The position numbers and the translations under genes were made by a program. Shown here piece after piece: positions 53,316 through 60,862 of a stretch of DNA of 64,000 nucleotides (positions are counted from its first letter, which is position 1; each line of letters starts with the position of its first letter). The DNA comes from Sanguibacter gelidistatuariae (GTDB lineage Bacteria; Actinomycetota; Actinomycetes; Actinomycetales; Cellulomonadaceae), in assembly GCF_900096585.1 (NCBI RefSeq), contig NZ_FMYH01000004.1:186001-250000 (forward strand), given 5' to 3'. The notes beneath the pieces are model-generated. The model saw only the letters and a list, made by a program, of their open reading frames with translations, searched no databases and was not told where the DNA came from.

Positions 53316-53990
53316 GTGCCCCCCGCTTCACGTCCTCCCGCACCCCGCCCGACCGGCAGCTCTGCGGCGCGCTCCACACCGCGCCGCTCGGGCGACCGCG
53401 CCCGCACCGGGGACACCCCGGCCGTGGTGCGTCCCACCGGGAAGACGGCTGGCTCGGGCGGCTCCCGGACGGGGGCCCACCCGTCAGCAACCAACTCCGC
53501 CCGCCCGTCGTCGTCGCGCACGGGATCGATCCGAAGTGCGCCGTCCGGGCGGCGTCCGGCGCCGGCCCTGCGTCCGACCGGATGGATGCGGATCTTCACG
53601 GTCCGCGCAGCCGTGCTGCTGCTCGTCACCCTCATGGGGTTCATCCTCATCATGCCGACGGCCCTGCAGTACGGGAAGCAGCGCACCGCCAACCAGCTGC
53701 TCAGCGCCCAGCTCGACGCGAGCCTGGTCAAGAATGCCGATCTGGAGAACGAGCGGAACCGCTGGAAAGACCCCAAGTACGTGATCTCCCAGGCGCGTGG
53801 GCGGCTGACCTTCGTCTTCCCCGGCGAGACCCCCTACCGGGTGATCGACCCGGACTCCGTCGTCGAGGTGCCCGCCGCTGACGCGCACGAGCCGATCACC
53901 GACGGCGCGGTGACGACCGGGCTCACAAGCTCCCAGCCGTGGTACTCGACCATCTGGGAGTCGGTGCAGATCGCCGGCAACGCGACCTGA
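53316..53990 (+). CDS. Septum formation initiator (FtsB/DivIC family)
   Basis: 224 aa. About 95 Pro/Ser/Arg-rich cytoplasmic residues, one membrane helix (about 95-118, VRAAVLLLVTLMGFILIMP), then a short coiled coil (about 125-150, QLLSAQLDASLVKNADLENE) and RWKDPKYVISQARGRLTFVF, typical of DivIC/FtsB. It should join the FtsQ/FtsL divisome complex. It corresponds in position to Rv1024 between eno and the DUF501 gene. GTG 53316 is preferred to GTG 53295 because of the GGGGGA upstream. Confidence 0.87.
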   Translation: MPPASRPPAPRPTGSSAARSTPRRSGDRARTGDTPAVVRPTGKTAGSGGSRTGAHPSATNSARPSSSRTGSIRSAPSGRRPAPALRPTGWMRIFTVRAAVLLLVTLMGFILIMPTALQYGKQRTANQLLSAQLDASLVKNADLENERNRWKDPKYVISQARGRLTFVFPGETPYRVIDPDSVVEVPAADAHEPITDGAVTTGLTSSQPWYSTIWESVQIAGNAT

Positions 53991-54116
53991 CGCTGGTTGA
54001 CACCGCTGGCTGCGCCTCGTGTCCGCCCCAGGTGCTCGCTGGGTGCGCGCCGGGCACGGTCGAGTCGGGAGAGAATAGGGCAGCGAACCTGCCCGCCCGA
54101 TGATTGGAACAGATCC

Positions 54117-54638
54117 GTGACTGACCCGGCTCCCGCCGTCGTACCTGACCCCAGCGCCGTGACCGACCGCGACCTCGAGGTCCTCGCCGAGCAGCTCGGT
54201 CGGCTTCCTCGGGGAGTCGTGGGCATCGCCGCGCGGTGCGTGTGCGGCCGCCCGCTCGTCGTTCGCACAGCCCCCCGGCTCGACGACGGCACCCCGTTCC
54301 CGACCACGTTCTACCTGACCAGCCCGGGTGCGGTGGCGGCCGCAAGCACCCTTGAGGCCAACGGCGTCATGCGGGAGATGTCAGAGCGTCTGCTCGAAGA
54401 TGCCGAGCTCGCCTCTGCCTACCAGGTGGCGCACGAGCACTACCTCGCCCAGCGCGAGGCCCTCGGCCACGTCGACGAGATCGACGGGATCTCCGCCGGC
54501 GGCATGCCGACCCGCGTCAAGTGCCTGCACGTCCTGGTCGGCCACGCCCTCGCGGCCGGCCCCGGCGTCAACCCCCTCGGCGACGAGGCCCTGGACCTCA
54601 TCAAGGACTCCTGGCGCCCAGACCGCTGCACCTGCTGA
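54117..54638 (+). CDS. DUF501 family protein
   Basis: 173 aa. Conserved DUF501 segments are RGVVGIAARCVCGRPLVVRT, FPTTFYLTSPGAVAAASTLE and GISAGGMPTRVKCLHVLVGH, with Cys and His residues that could bind metal. The function is unknown; its place between ftsB-like and ppx genes is conserved in actinobacteria. GTG 54117. The usual direct follow-on, ppx, is displaced by the inserted DUF559 unit. Confidence 0.88.
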   Translation: MTDPAPAVVPDPSAVTDRDLEVLAEQLGRLPRGVVGIAARCVCGRPLVVRTAPRLDDGTPFPTTFYLTSPGAVAAASTLEANGVMREMSERLLEDAELASAYQVAHEHYLAQREALGHVDEIDGISAGGMPTRVKCLHVLVGHALAAGPGVNPLGDEALDLIKDSWRPDRCTC

Positions 54639-54721
54639 CCGACCTGCACTCGCGCTCGCGTTCCCGCCCTCCCGCCACACCGCCCCACTCCGACCCTCCG
54701 CTCCGACCCTCCGCTCCTTCG

Positions 54722-54780
54722 ATAGGTGCACGAATTCCGCCCCATCTTTTGGCAAAACAGGGCGGGATTCGCGCACCTAT
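54722..54780. repeat. Long inverted repeat 1, at the 3' side of the DUF559 gene
   Basis: A 21-position hairpin stem (54722-54742 with 54760-54780) has one A/C mismatch and one wobble. The 17-nt loop contains TTTTGGCAAAA, itself partly self-complementary. The arm begins ATAGGTG and ends CCGCCC, as does the second hairpin at 55843-55917. It may end transcription, but the shared sequence suggests a dedicated element. Confidence 0.85.
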
Positions 54781-54786
54781 GGTCGG

Positions 54787-54856
54787 GGGCTGGGCTGGGC
54801 TGGGCTGGGCTGGGCTGGGCTGGGCTGGGCTGGGTTGGGTTGGGTTGGGTTGGGCT
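54787..54856 (+). repeat. Pentanucleotide tandem repeat (GGGCT/GGGTT), potential G-quadruplex
   Basis: Fourteen 5-bp units: nine GGGCT, four GGGTT, one GGGCT. Every unit has three Gs and a 2-nt loop, a strong G-quadruplex pattern on the plus strand. It lies between hairpin 1 and the end of the DUF559 gene. Confidence 0.92.
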
Positions 54857-54869
54857 GGGCCGGTACTGG

Positions 54870-55784
54870 TCAGGTTGTGGCCTGGCGGGTGTGGATGGCT
54901 GTGCGGACTCGGGCGATGAGGCGAGCGGGGTGCCTGACGTCGTTCGCCGTGACGGTGATAATGCGCCAGCCGGCGTCTTCGAGTCGCTGGCGACGTTCGA
55001 CGTCGCGGAGCCAGGTGGCTCGGTCCGTGCGGTGGATGTCGCCGTCGTACTCGATCGCGATCCGCAGGTCGGGGTAGCTCATGTCTGGCAGTGCGAGGAA
55101 GTTTCCGTGCTCGTCGTAGGCACGGATGTTGACTGCGGGGCAGGGCAGGCCGGCGTCGACGAGGACCATCCGGGTCCGTGTCTCCATGGATGAATCGGTC
55201 CCGGGCCGTAGGTACGGGAGCGCCGCGCGGGCCTGGATTACGCCATGGGTCTTGAAGGCGGCTTCCGTGATCTGACGCAGTGTCAGCAGGGATGTAGCCG
55301 GGTTCTTCCGGCGCATCATCGCGTCTCCCAGGACGACCAGGTCGGCGAAGGGAAGGACCTTCGAGCAGTGCAGCCACGTCTGCGCGGGTGTGGTCACGAG
55401 CAGCCCGTTGAACCGCATCACGCTTGCCGGGCCGCCTCCGTGCGCAACGATGCCAGGCCGTTTCGGTCGTCGCGCTCTGTCCGGTGCGACAACATGGATT
55501 CGGCGATCACGGTCCATGGGCCAGGGGGCCTCGATTTCACAAATCCGCAGAGCGCTGACATGGCTGAAGGCGACGCCGTCGCGCAGGATCGTCGCGACGG
55601 CATGGAACGGTGTCAGGGGGTCTACCGGTGCGTCCGCCCGCATGCGGACGCCGTGGAGCGGGGCAACGAAACGGCGCCCTCGGAGCTCCTTCTCGGATAC
55701 GCCTGCAGCGAGGGCTGCATGGGTTGTAAAGGCGGTCATACCATTCAGCCTGCCCGCCGACTCCGCGCGGAGATCTCTCCGCAT
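54870..55784 (-). CDS. AbiEi-like wHTH / DUF559 (PD-(D/E)XK nuclease-like) protein
   Basis: 304 aa from ATG 55784 (ATG 55739 possible). The N-terminus resembles AbiEi-type domains (FTTHAALAAGVSEKELRGRR, FVAPLHGVRM). The C-terminus is a DUF559/Vsr-like nuclease fold: PDLRIAIEYDGDIHRTDRAT, then DVERRQRLEDAGWRIITVTA, keeping the acidic residues of PD-(D/E)XK enzymes. Substrate unknown; such genes are common in actinobacteria. It is inverted between DUF501 and ppx and bracketed by two related long hairpins and a G-rich repeat, as if inserted as a unit. Confidence 0.75.
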   Translation of the reverse strand: MRRDLRAESAGRLNGMTAFTTHAALAAGVSEKELRGRRFVAPLHGVRMRADAPVDPLTPFHAVATILRDGVAFSHVSALRICEIEAPWPMDRDRRIHVVAPDRARRPKRPGIVAHGGGPASVMRFNGLLVTTPAQTWLHCSKVLPFADLVVLGDAMMRRKNPATSLLTLRQITEAAFKTHGVIQARAALPYLRPGTDSSMETRTRMVLVDAGLPCPAVNIRAYDEHGNFLALPDMSYPDLRIAIEYDGDIHRTDRATWLRDVERRQRLEDAGWRIITVTANDVRHPARLIARVRTAIHTRQATT

Positions 55785-55842
55785 CCGCTCCGGTGACCGG
55801 ACAGCCGCCTTCCTGCCCTGGGGACAACCTCCCACCGACCGC

Positions 55843-55917
55843 CCCCTCCGATAGGTGTCCGATTCCCGCCCTATTTTGCCGATGAGCGGGGCGGAAATCG
55901 GACACCTATCGGAGGGG
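55843..55917. repeat. Long inverted repeat 2, at the 5' side of the DUF559 gene
   Basis: A 22-bp perfect stem (55843-55864 with 55896-55917), then one mismatch and about six more pairs, closes a loop near 55872-55888. The arm carries CGATAGGTG, then CGATT and CCGCCC, matching hairpin 1. It sits about 60 bp upstream of the DUF559 start and about 75 bp before ppx. Confidence 0.87.
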
Positions 55918-55990
55918 AGGGGAGGGTGGTGGTGGATGGGAGGCGGAGAGTTGGGGTTGGGTGTCAGGGGGAGGTGGCAGGCTAGTGCTC

Positions 55991-57070
55991 ATGACTTCGG
56001 GTACTCCTTCCTCGTCCGTGACCGTGCCGTCCGTGACCGCCTCGTCCGTGACCGCGCCGGAAGTTCTGGCTCCTAACTCAGCGCCGGCGGCTCCGGCGGC
56101 CGCTCCGCCTGTCGCTCCGGGGAGCGAGCGGGTCGCGGCGATCGACTGCGGCACCAACTCGATCCGCCTGCTGGTCGCCGACCTCGACCCGGTGGCCGGG
56201 ACGCTGACCGACGTCGTGCGGCTCATGGAGGTCGTGCGGCTGGGCCAAGGCGTGGACAAGACCGGACGGCTGGCGCCCGAGGCTCTTGCGCGCACCCTCG
56301 AGGCGACCGGCCGCTACGCGCAGATCTGCCGTGACCTGGGCGCCGAGCACATCCGCTTCGTGGCGACGTCGGCCTCCCGGGACGCGGAGAACCGCCAGGA
56401 CTTCGTCGACGGGGTCGTGGCCGCGATCGGCGTCGAGCCCGAGGTGGTCTCGGGTGAGGAAGAGGCCGCGCTGTCCTTCCGTGGCGCGACCAGCGTGCTC
56501 GGCAGCGAGCACGTCGGCCCGTTCCTCGTCGTCGACCTCGGCGGCGGCTCGACCGAGATCGTGCTGGGTCAGGCTCTCCCCGAGCAGGCCCTGTCGATGG
56601 ACGTCGGCTGCGTGCGGATGACCGAACGGCACCTGGTCACCGACCCGCCCACCGGCGAGCAGGTCGCCGCCGCGCGGGCCGATGTCCGGGCCGCCCTCGA
56701 CGAGGCGAGCACGGTGGTCCCGCTCGGGCAGGCGCGCACGCTCGTCGGGCTGGCCGGGTCCGTGACGACTGTGACGGCGCACGCGCTCGGCCTTGCGAAG
56801 TACGACCGCAACAGGATCAACGGCGCGGTCCTGACCGTCGAGGACACCCTCGCGGCCTGCGAGGACCTGCTGACCCGCACCCGCGACGAGCGCGCTGCCC
56901 TGGGCTTCATGCACCCCGGCAGGGTCGACGTCATCGCTGCCGGGGCCCTCGTCTGGTCCGAGGTGGTCACCCGGGTGCGCGACGACGTGGCGGCCGCCGG
57001 CGGGCAGCTCACCACCGTGGTCACGAGCGAGCACGACATCCTCGACGGCATCGCGTGGTCGCTCGCCTGA
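55991..57070 (+). CDS. ppx: Exopolyphosphatase (Ppx/GppA family)
   Basis: 359 aa. RVAAIDCGTNSIRLLVADLD, RFVATSASRDAENRQDFVDG, SGEEEAALSFRGA and FLVVDLGGGSTEIVLG are the ASKHA/Ppx motifs. It removes terminal phosphate from polyphosphate or pppGpp; the short form corresponds to mycobacterial Ppx (Rv1026), which lies in the same place. The first 45 residues are Ser/Thr/Pro/Ala-rich with a threefold repeat. ATG 55991 has only a weak ribosome binding site. Confidence 0.9.
   Translation: MTSGTPSSSVTVPSVTASSVTAPEVLAPNSAPAAPAAAPPVAPGSERVAAIDCGTNSIRLLVADLDPVAGTLTDVVRLMEVVRLGQGVDKTGRLAPEALARTLEATGRYAQICRDLGAEHIRFVATSASRDAENRQDFVDGVVAAIGVEPEVVSGEEEAALSFRGATSVLGSEHVGPFLVVDLGGGSTEIVLGQALPEQALSMDVGCVRMTERHLVTDPPTGEQVAAARADVRAALDEASTVVPLGQARTLVGLAGSVTTVTAHALGLAKYDRNRINGAVLTVEDTLAACEDLLTRTRDERAALGFMHPGRVDVIAAGALVWSEVVTRVRDDVAAAGGQLTTVVTSEHDILDGIAWSLA
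56014..56058 (+). repeat. Three 15-bp repeats inside the ppx N-terminus
   Basis: GTCCGTGACCG plus 4 nt recurs at 56014, 56029 and 56044, encoding SVT-type pentapeptides. In frame. Confidence 0.8.
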
Positions 57071-57092
57071 GGCTCCGCTCCGCGGAGCGTAC

Positions 57093-57134
57093 CGACCGAG
57101 CGCACGGAACCATCCGGTTCCGTGCGCTCGGTCG
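57093..57134 (+). terminator. Terminator after ppx
   Basis: A perfect 19-bp stem (57093-57111 with 57116-57134) around an ATCC loop. Confidence 0.87.
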
Positions 57135-57184
57135 TCTACCGGATGTCTCCTCGGTACGACGCGTCGCAAGGTACGACACGCCGC

Positions 57185-57211
57185 GCACTACTTCCTTGTG
57201 ACCGGTAGTGC
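57185..57211. promoter_or_regulatory. Inverted repeat upstream of the second padR gene
   Basis: GCACTAC (57185-57191) pairs with GTAGTGC (57205-57211) across 13 nt. A related GTAGTACC follows at 57219-57226. A candidate PadR operator about 115 bp before the gene. Confidence 0.4.
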
Positions 57212-57326
57212 GGTGTGCGTAGTACCGTGTGGTGTGCGTGAGCAGGTCGCGACGTCGCAGGGGGACGTCGAGACGGCCATCGCGCACCGGCGCACGGAGC
57301 GTGCGCTTCTCGGCTCAGGAGGGCAG

Positions 57327-57653
57327 ATGGATACCACCCAGCTACTCAAAGGTGTGCTCGACGCCGCGGTCCTCGCGGTGCTCGACGACGCCGACGGCTA
57401 CGGCTACGACGTCGTGCGCAGGCTGCGCAGCGCCGGCCTCGAGGAGGTCGGTGACGCCTCGGTCTACGGGACGTTGCGGCGTCTGTACTCCGCGGGCGTG
57501 CTCAGCAGCTACGTCGTCCCCTCGGACGAGGGCCCGCACCGCAAGTACTACGGCATCACCCCCCAGGGCCGAGCGATGCTCGAGACCCAGCGCAAGGAAT
57601 GGCACATCTTCTCGGGTGCGATGAGCGCCCTCCTCATGAAGGGAGCAGCGTGA
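57327..57653 (+). CDS. PadR family transcriptional regulator (short form)
   Basis: 108 aa. Winged helix only: MDTTQLLKGVLDAAVLAVLD, DADGYGYDVVRRLRSAGLEE, DASVYGTLRRLYSAGVLSS and RKYYGITPQGRAMLETQRKE. AGGAGGG sits 3 nt before ATG 57327. The stop overlaps the ATG of the next gene (TGATG), so regulator and membrane partner are made together; such pairs are common. Confidence 0.92.
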   Translation: MDTTQLLKGVLDAAVLAVLDDADGYGYDVVRRLRSAGLEEVGDASVYGTLRRLYSAGVLSSYVVPSDEGPHRKYYGITPQGRAMLETQRKEWHIFSGAMSALLMKGAA

Positions 57654-58960
57654 TGACCGCCGCCGTCTTGTCCGACCATGTCGCCGCCTACGCGGCCCAG
57701 GTGCGTGCGCACCTCGCTGACCTGACCTTCGAGCAGATCGAGGACCTCACCGACGGCCTCGAGGCAGACCTCATCGAGGCGCTCGAAGACCCCGAGGCCC
57801 GCCCGGTCACCGGCGAGATCCCGCTGGCAGGAACGCGCGACGCCGCGACCACGCCGTCGTCCACCACGTCCCTGCCCGACGCCGCGACGACGTCGATCAT
57901 CAACCTCGCCGAGCGCTTCGGCCCGCCCAAGGCCTACGCCGAGGAGCTGCGGTCCGCGGCCGGGCTGCCCGCGCCGAGCCTGGTCAAGGCCCCGAAGCCG
58001 GCCAAGCCGCCACTCGTCCACCGACTGCGGACGCGCCTCATCGACGTCCGCGCGCGCCTCGTGGCGCAGCCATGGTGGCCGGGCGTCCGCGCGACGGCCG
58101 AGGCCCTGCGCCCGGTGTGGTGGGTGGCCCGCGGCTGGGTGCTGTACAGCATCTTCGTCACGATGGTCTCCGGCTCGGAGAACGTGGCCTTCGTCCCGAA
58201 CAACCTCTTCGGGATCCTCCTCCTGCTCGGCGTCGTCGCGGCCAGCGTCCAGTACGGCCAGGGCCGGTGGACCCTCGCCGGCAAGGGGCGCCACGTCCTG
58301 ACCGCCGTGAGCGTGGTGGCCGTAGTCGGGCTCTTCCCGACGCTCGCGACGGCGGTCGCGCACAGCACGCAGGTCGACTACATCAATTACGGCGGGCCCG
58401 AACCGATCGCCGACGGTGTCTACTTCGGTGGCCTGCCCGTGACGAACCTCTTCGTCTACGACGCCGACGGCAAGTTCATCGACCAGGCCCAGATCGTCGA
58501 CGACAAGGGGCGCCCGGTCCGGGTCGACCGCGAGGGCGGTCTCTGGGACGAGAGCACGGGGCTGAGCAGGTACTGGAGCGCGGCCCAGGACTCATATGGT
58601 CGCGACATCTGGAACGCGTTCCCGCTGCGCATGTGGAACGACCAGGACGGCGAGTGGGACGACAAGACCCAGAACTGGGTCCTGCCCGACGGCGTGAGCC
58701 CGACGGTCATGCCCCCGCCCTTCGCCCAGCTGGCTCCGATCGCCAAGGACCAGGGCGCGCCCGCGGTCGAGCCCGGGGACCCGGGGCAGGTCGCACCGAC
58801 CGACCCCACGGCTCCCACCGACCCGGCCACCGACGTCGCACCCGGAGACGGTGCGTCCGACAGTGCTGCATCAGGCGATACTGCGCCCGCGGATCCGGCG
58901 CCCGCAGACCCGGCGGACCCCCTCGCACCGGGGGTCGCGGACGTGCCTCCCGCGGGGTAG
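57653..58960 (+). CDS. Membrane protein with N-terminal HAAS-like domain, partner of PadR
   Basis: 435 aa. The N-terminal cytoplasmic helical domain (about 1-105), LTFEQIEDLTDGLEADLIEA, then INLAERFGPPKAYAEELRSA, resembles the HAAS/DUF1700 domains found beside PadR regulators. Three to four membrane segments follow (about 160-245). The outer part (about 250-350) contains YDADGKFIDQAQIVDDKGRP, and a Pro/Ala/Asp-rich tail of about 80 residues ends the protein. Probably a signalling membrane protein whose small domain affects PadR. The signal is unknown. Confidence 0.7.
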   Translation: MTAAVLSDHVAAYAAQVRAHLADLTFEQIEDLTDGLEADLIEALEDPEARPVTGEIPLAGTRDAATTPSSTTSLPDAATTSIINLAERFGPPKAYAEELRSAAGLPAPSLVKAPKPAKPPLVHRLRTRLIDVRARLVAQPWWPGVRATAEALRPVWWVARGWVLYSIFVTMVSGSENVAFVPNNLFGILLLLGVVAASVQYGQGRWTLAGKGRHVLTAVSVVAVVGLFPTLATAVAHSTQVDYINYGGPEPIADGVYFGGLPVTNLFVYDADGKFIDQAQIVDDKGRPVRVDREGGLWDESTGLSRYWSAAQDSYGRDIWNAFPLRMWNDQDGEWDDKTQNWVLPDGVSPTVMPPPFAQLAPIAKDQGAPAVEPGDPGQVAPTDPTAPTDPATDVAPGDGASDSAASGDTAPADPAPADPADPLAPGVADVPPAG

Positions 58961-59117
58961 CCCCAGGGCTAGACGTAGGCAGGACGCAGGCAACATCGGC
59001 GTCTTGAGATCCAGGATGCGAGATCAGAGGCGGTGCCCGAGCAGCGGGCGCCGCCTCTGTCGGTCACTGTGCCCGGGATCACGCAGCCGAGGCTTCGCCG
59101 GATCTGACACCCCGGAA

Positions 59118-59123
59118 TATAGT
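59118..59123 (+). promoter_or_regulatory. Leaderless -10 of ndh
   Basis: TATAGT lies 6 nt before the ATG at 59130, a strong -10 consistent with leaderless transcription. Confidence 0.55.
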
Positions 59124-59129
59124 TGAGGC

Positions 59130-60593
59130 ATGCCTCAGACTGACCTGATTTCGGATCCGCCTGCCCAGAATGCTTCAGCGGCAGCAGCCGCTGCGCCGCG
59201 CCCCCGCAAGGTCCCACGCATCGTCGTGCTCGGCGGTGGATCGGTCGGTCTGTATTCCGCACGTCGCCTGCGCAAGCGGATGGGACGCCGCGAGGCCGCG
59301 ATCGTCGTCGTCGACCCGCGCCCGTACATGACCTATGCGCCATTCCTGCCCGAGGTGGCCGCCGGGTCGATCGCCGACCGCGACGTCGTCGCCCCGCACC
59401 GCCGTGCGCTCAAGCGCGTGGACACGCTGCAGGGCAAGGTCACCAACATCAACCACGGCGAGCGCAAGATCGAGATCACCCCCGAAGAGGGCGACTCCTA
59501 CGAGATCACCTACGACCACCTCGTGGTCGGCCTCGGCTCCGTCGCGCGCACCCTGCCGATCCCGGGCCTGGCCGAGGAGGCCATCGGCTTCAAGAACGTC
59601 GAGGAAGCGGTTGCCGTGCGCAACCAGATCCTCAACCGGATCAACCTCGCCAGCTCGACCTGGGACCCGGACCTGCGCAAGCGGATGCTGACGTTCACCT
59701 TCATCGGTGGTGGCTTCGCGGGCATCGAGGCGATGGCCGAGACCGAGGACATGGCCCGCGCGGCGGTCAAGAACCTCACCGGGGTCGACCAGTCCGACGT
59801 GCGTTTCGTCATGATCGAGGGCTCGGACCGGATCCTGCCCGAGCTGACCCTCGAGATGGCCAACTACGCTCTCGACGAGATGAAGAAGCGTGGCATCGAG
59901 TTCCACCTCTCCACCTTCCTCAGCTCGTGCGTCGACGGCCACGTCGTCACCTCGACCGGCGTCGAGTTCGACACCGACACGATCGTGTGGACCGCCGGCG
60001 TCAAGGCCAACCCTGTCCTGGGCACCTCTGACCTGCCGCTCGACCGGATGGGCCGGCTCACGGTGCTGGCGACCCTGCAGGTCGTCGACGCCGACGGCAA
60101 CGTCGTCCCCGATGCCTGGGGCGCCGGTGACTGCGCCGCGGTCCCTGACCTGTTCAACCCGGGGACGTTCTGCCCGCCGAACGCCCAGCACGCGATCCGC
60201 GAGGCCAAGATGCTCGCAGACAACCTGTACTCGACGCTGCACAGCGGCGAGGTCAAGGAGTACAAGCACAAGAACCTCGGCACCGTCGCCTCGCTCGGCC
60301 TGCACAAGGGCGTCGCGATCCTCTTCGGCAAGATCAAGCTCCGCGGCTTCCCGGCGTGGGTCATGCACCGCATGTACCACGTGAGCGCCATGCCGACCGC
60401 GAGCCGCAAGATCCGCATCACGACCAACTGGGTCGGCACGTGGCTGCTGCGCCGCGAGGTCGTCTCCCTCGGCTCGATCCACGACCCGCGCGCTGAGTTC
60501 CGCGCCGTGTCCGCCCCGGTCAAGCCGAAGGACGCTCCGGCGGCGCCGGCTGCCCCCGCGGCGAAGGACGCCGAGGAGAAGGCCGACAAGTAG
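59130..60593 (+). CDS. ndh: Type II NADH dehydrogenase (NDH-2)
   Basis: 487 aa. Two dinucleotide folds: FAD site RIVVLGGGSVGLYSARRL and NAD site FTFIGGGFAGIEAMAE, then AWGAGDCAAVPDLFNPGTFC and the quinone-side segment FCPPNAQHAIREAKM. It oxidises NADH and reduces menaquinone without pumping protons. C-terminal amphipathic helices and an Ala/Lys/Pro-rich tail likely contact the membrane. A strong terminator follows. Confidence 0.94.
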   Translation: MPQTDLISDPPAQNASAAAAAAPRPRKVPRIVVLGGGSVGLYSARRLRKRMGRREAAIVVVDPRPYMTYAPFLPEVAAGSIADRDVVAPHRRALKRVDTLQGKVTNINHGERKIEITPEEGDSYEITYDHLVVGLGSVARTLPIPGLAEEAIGFKNVEEAVAVRNQILNRINLASSTWDPDLRKRMLTFTFIGGGFAGIEAMAETEDMARAAVKNLTGVDQSDVRFVMIEGSDRILPELTLEMANYALDEMKKRGIEFHLSTFLSSCVDGHVVTSTGVEFDTDTIVWTAGVKANPVLGTSDLPLDRMGRLTVLATLQVVDADGNVVPDAWGAGDCAAVPDLFNPGTFCPPNAQHAIREAKMLADNLYSTLHSGEVKEYKHKNLGTVASLGLHKGVAILFGKIKLRGFPAWVMHRMYHVSAMPTASRKIRITTNWVGTWLLRREVVSLGSIHDPRAEFRAVSAPVKPKDAPAAPAAPAAKDAEEKADK

Positions 60594-60606
60594 GCCTGAT
60601 CTCACG

Positions 60607-60650
60607 ACAACAACGGGACCACACCGCACGCGGTGTGGTCCCGTTGTTGT
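60607..60650 (+). terminator. Terminator after ndh
   Basis: A perfect 20-bp stem (60607-60626 with 60631-60650) with a CACG loop. Confidence 0.92.
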
Positions 60651-60681
60651 ATCGTCCAGCGTGGCGACGAGCGCGTCTCTC

Positions 60682-60758
60682 GCCCCCATAGCCCAATTGG
60701 CAGAGGCAGCCGACTTAAAATCGGCACAGTGTGGGTTCGAGTCCCACTGGGGGTACCA
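60682..60758 (+). tRNA. tRNA with anticodon UAA (Leu codon UUA), short variable loop
   Basis: Acceptor GCCCCCA/TGGGGGT (G1-U72 wobble), 3-bp D-stem GCC/GGC with a large loop, anticodon stem GCCGA/TCGGC and loop CTTAAAA (anticodon TAA), a 5-nt variable loop ACAGT, T-arm GTGGG/CCCAC with TTCGAGT, discriminator A and encoded CCA. The anticodon says leucine, but bacterial tRNA-Leu normally has a long variable arm. Identity is therefore uncertain. Confidence 0.85.
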
Positions 60759-60862
60759 AACAACGCTTTGCGACGCCCTTGCCCCTCCCCGCGCGCCCGG
60801 CAGTGCGATGTGCCACCGTGATCTGGTGCACGGCACGACGCGTCGACCAGCGGAGGCAGCGG

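Noticed and set aside
54787-54856. CRISPR array
   Set aside because: Uninterrupted 5-bp units without spacers or cas genes.
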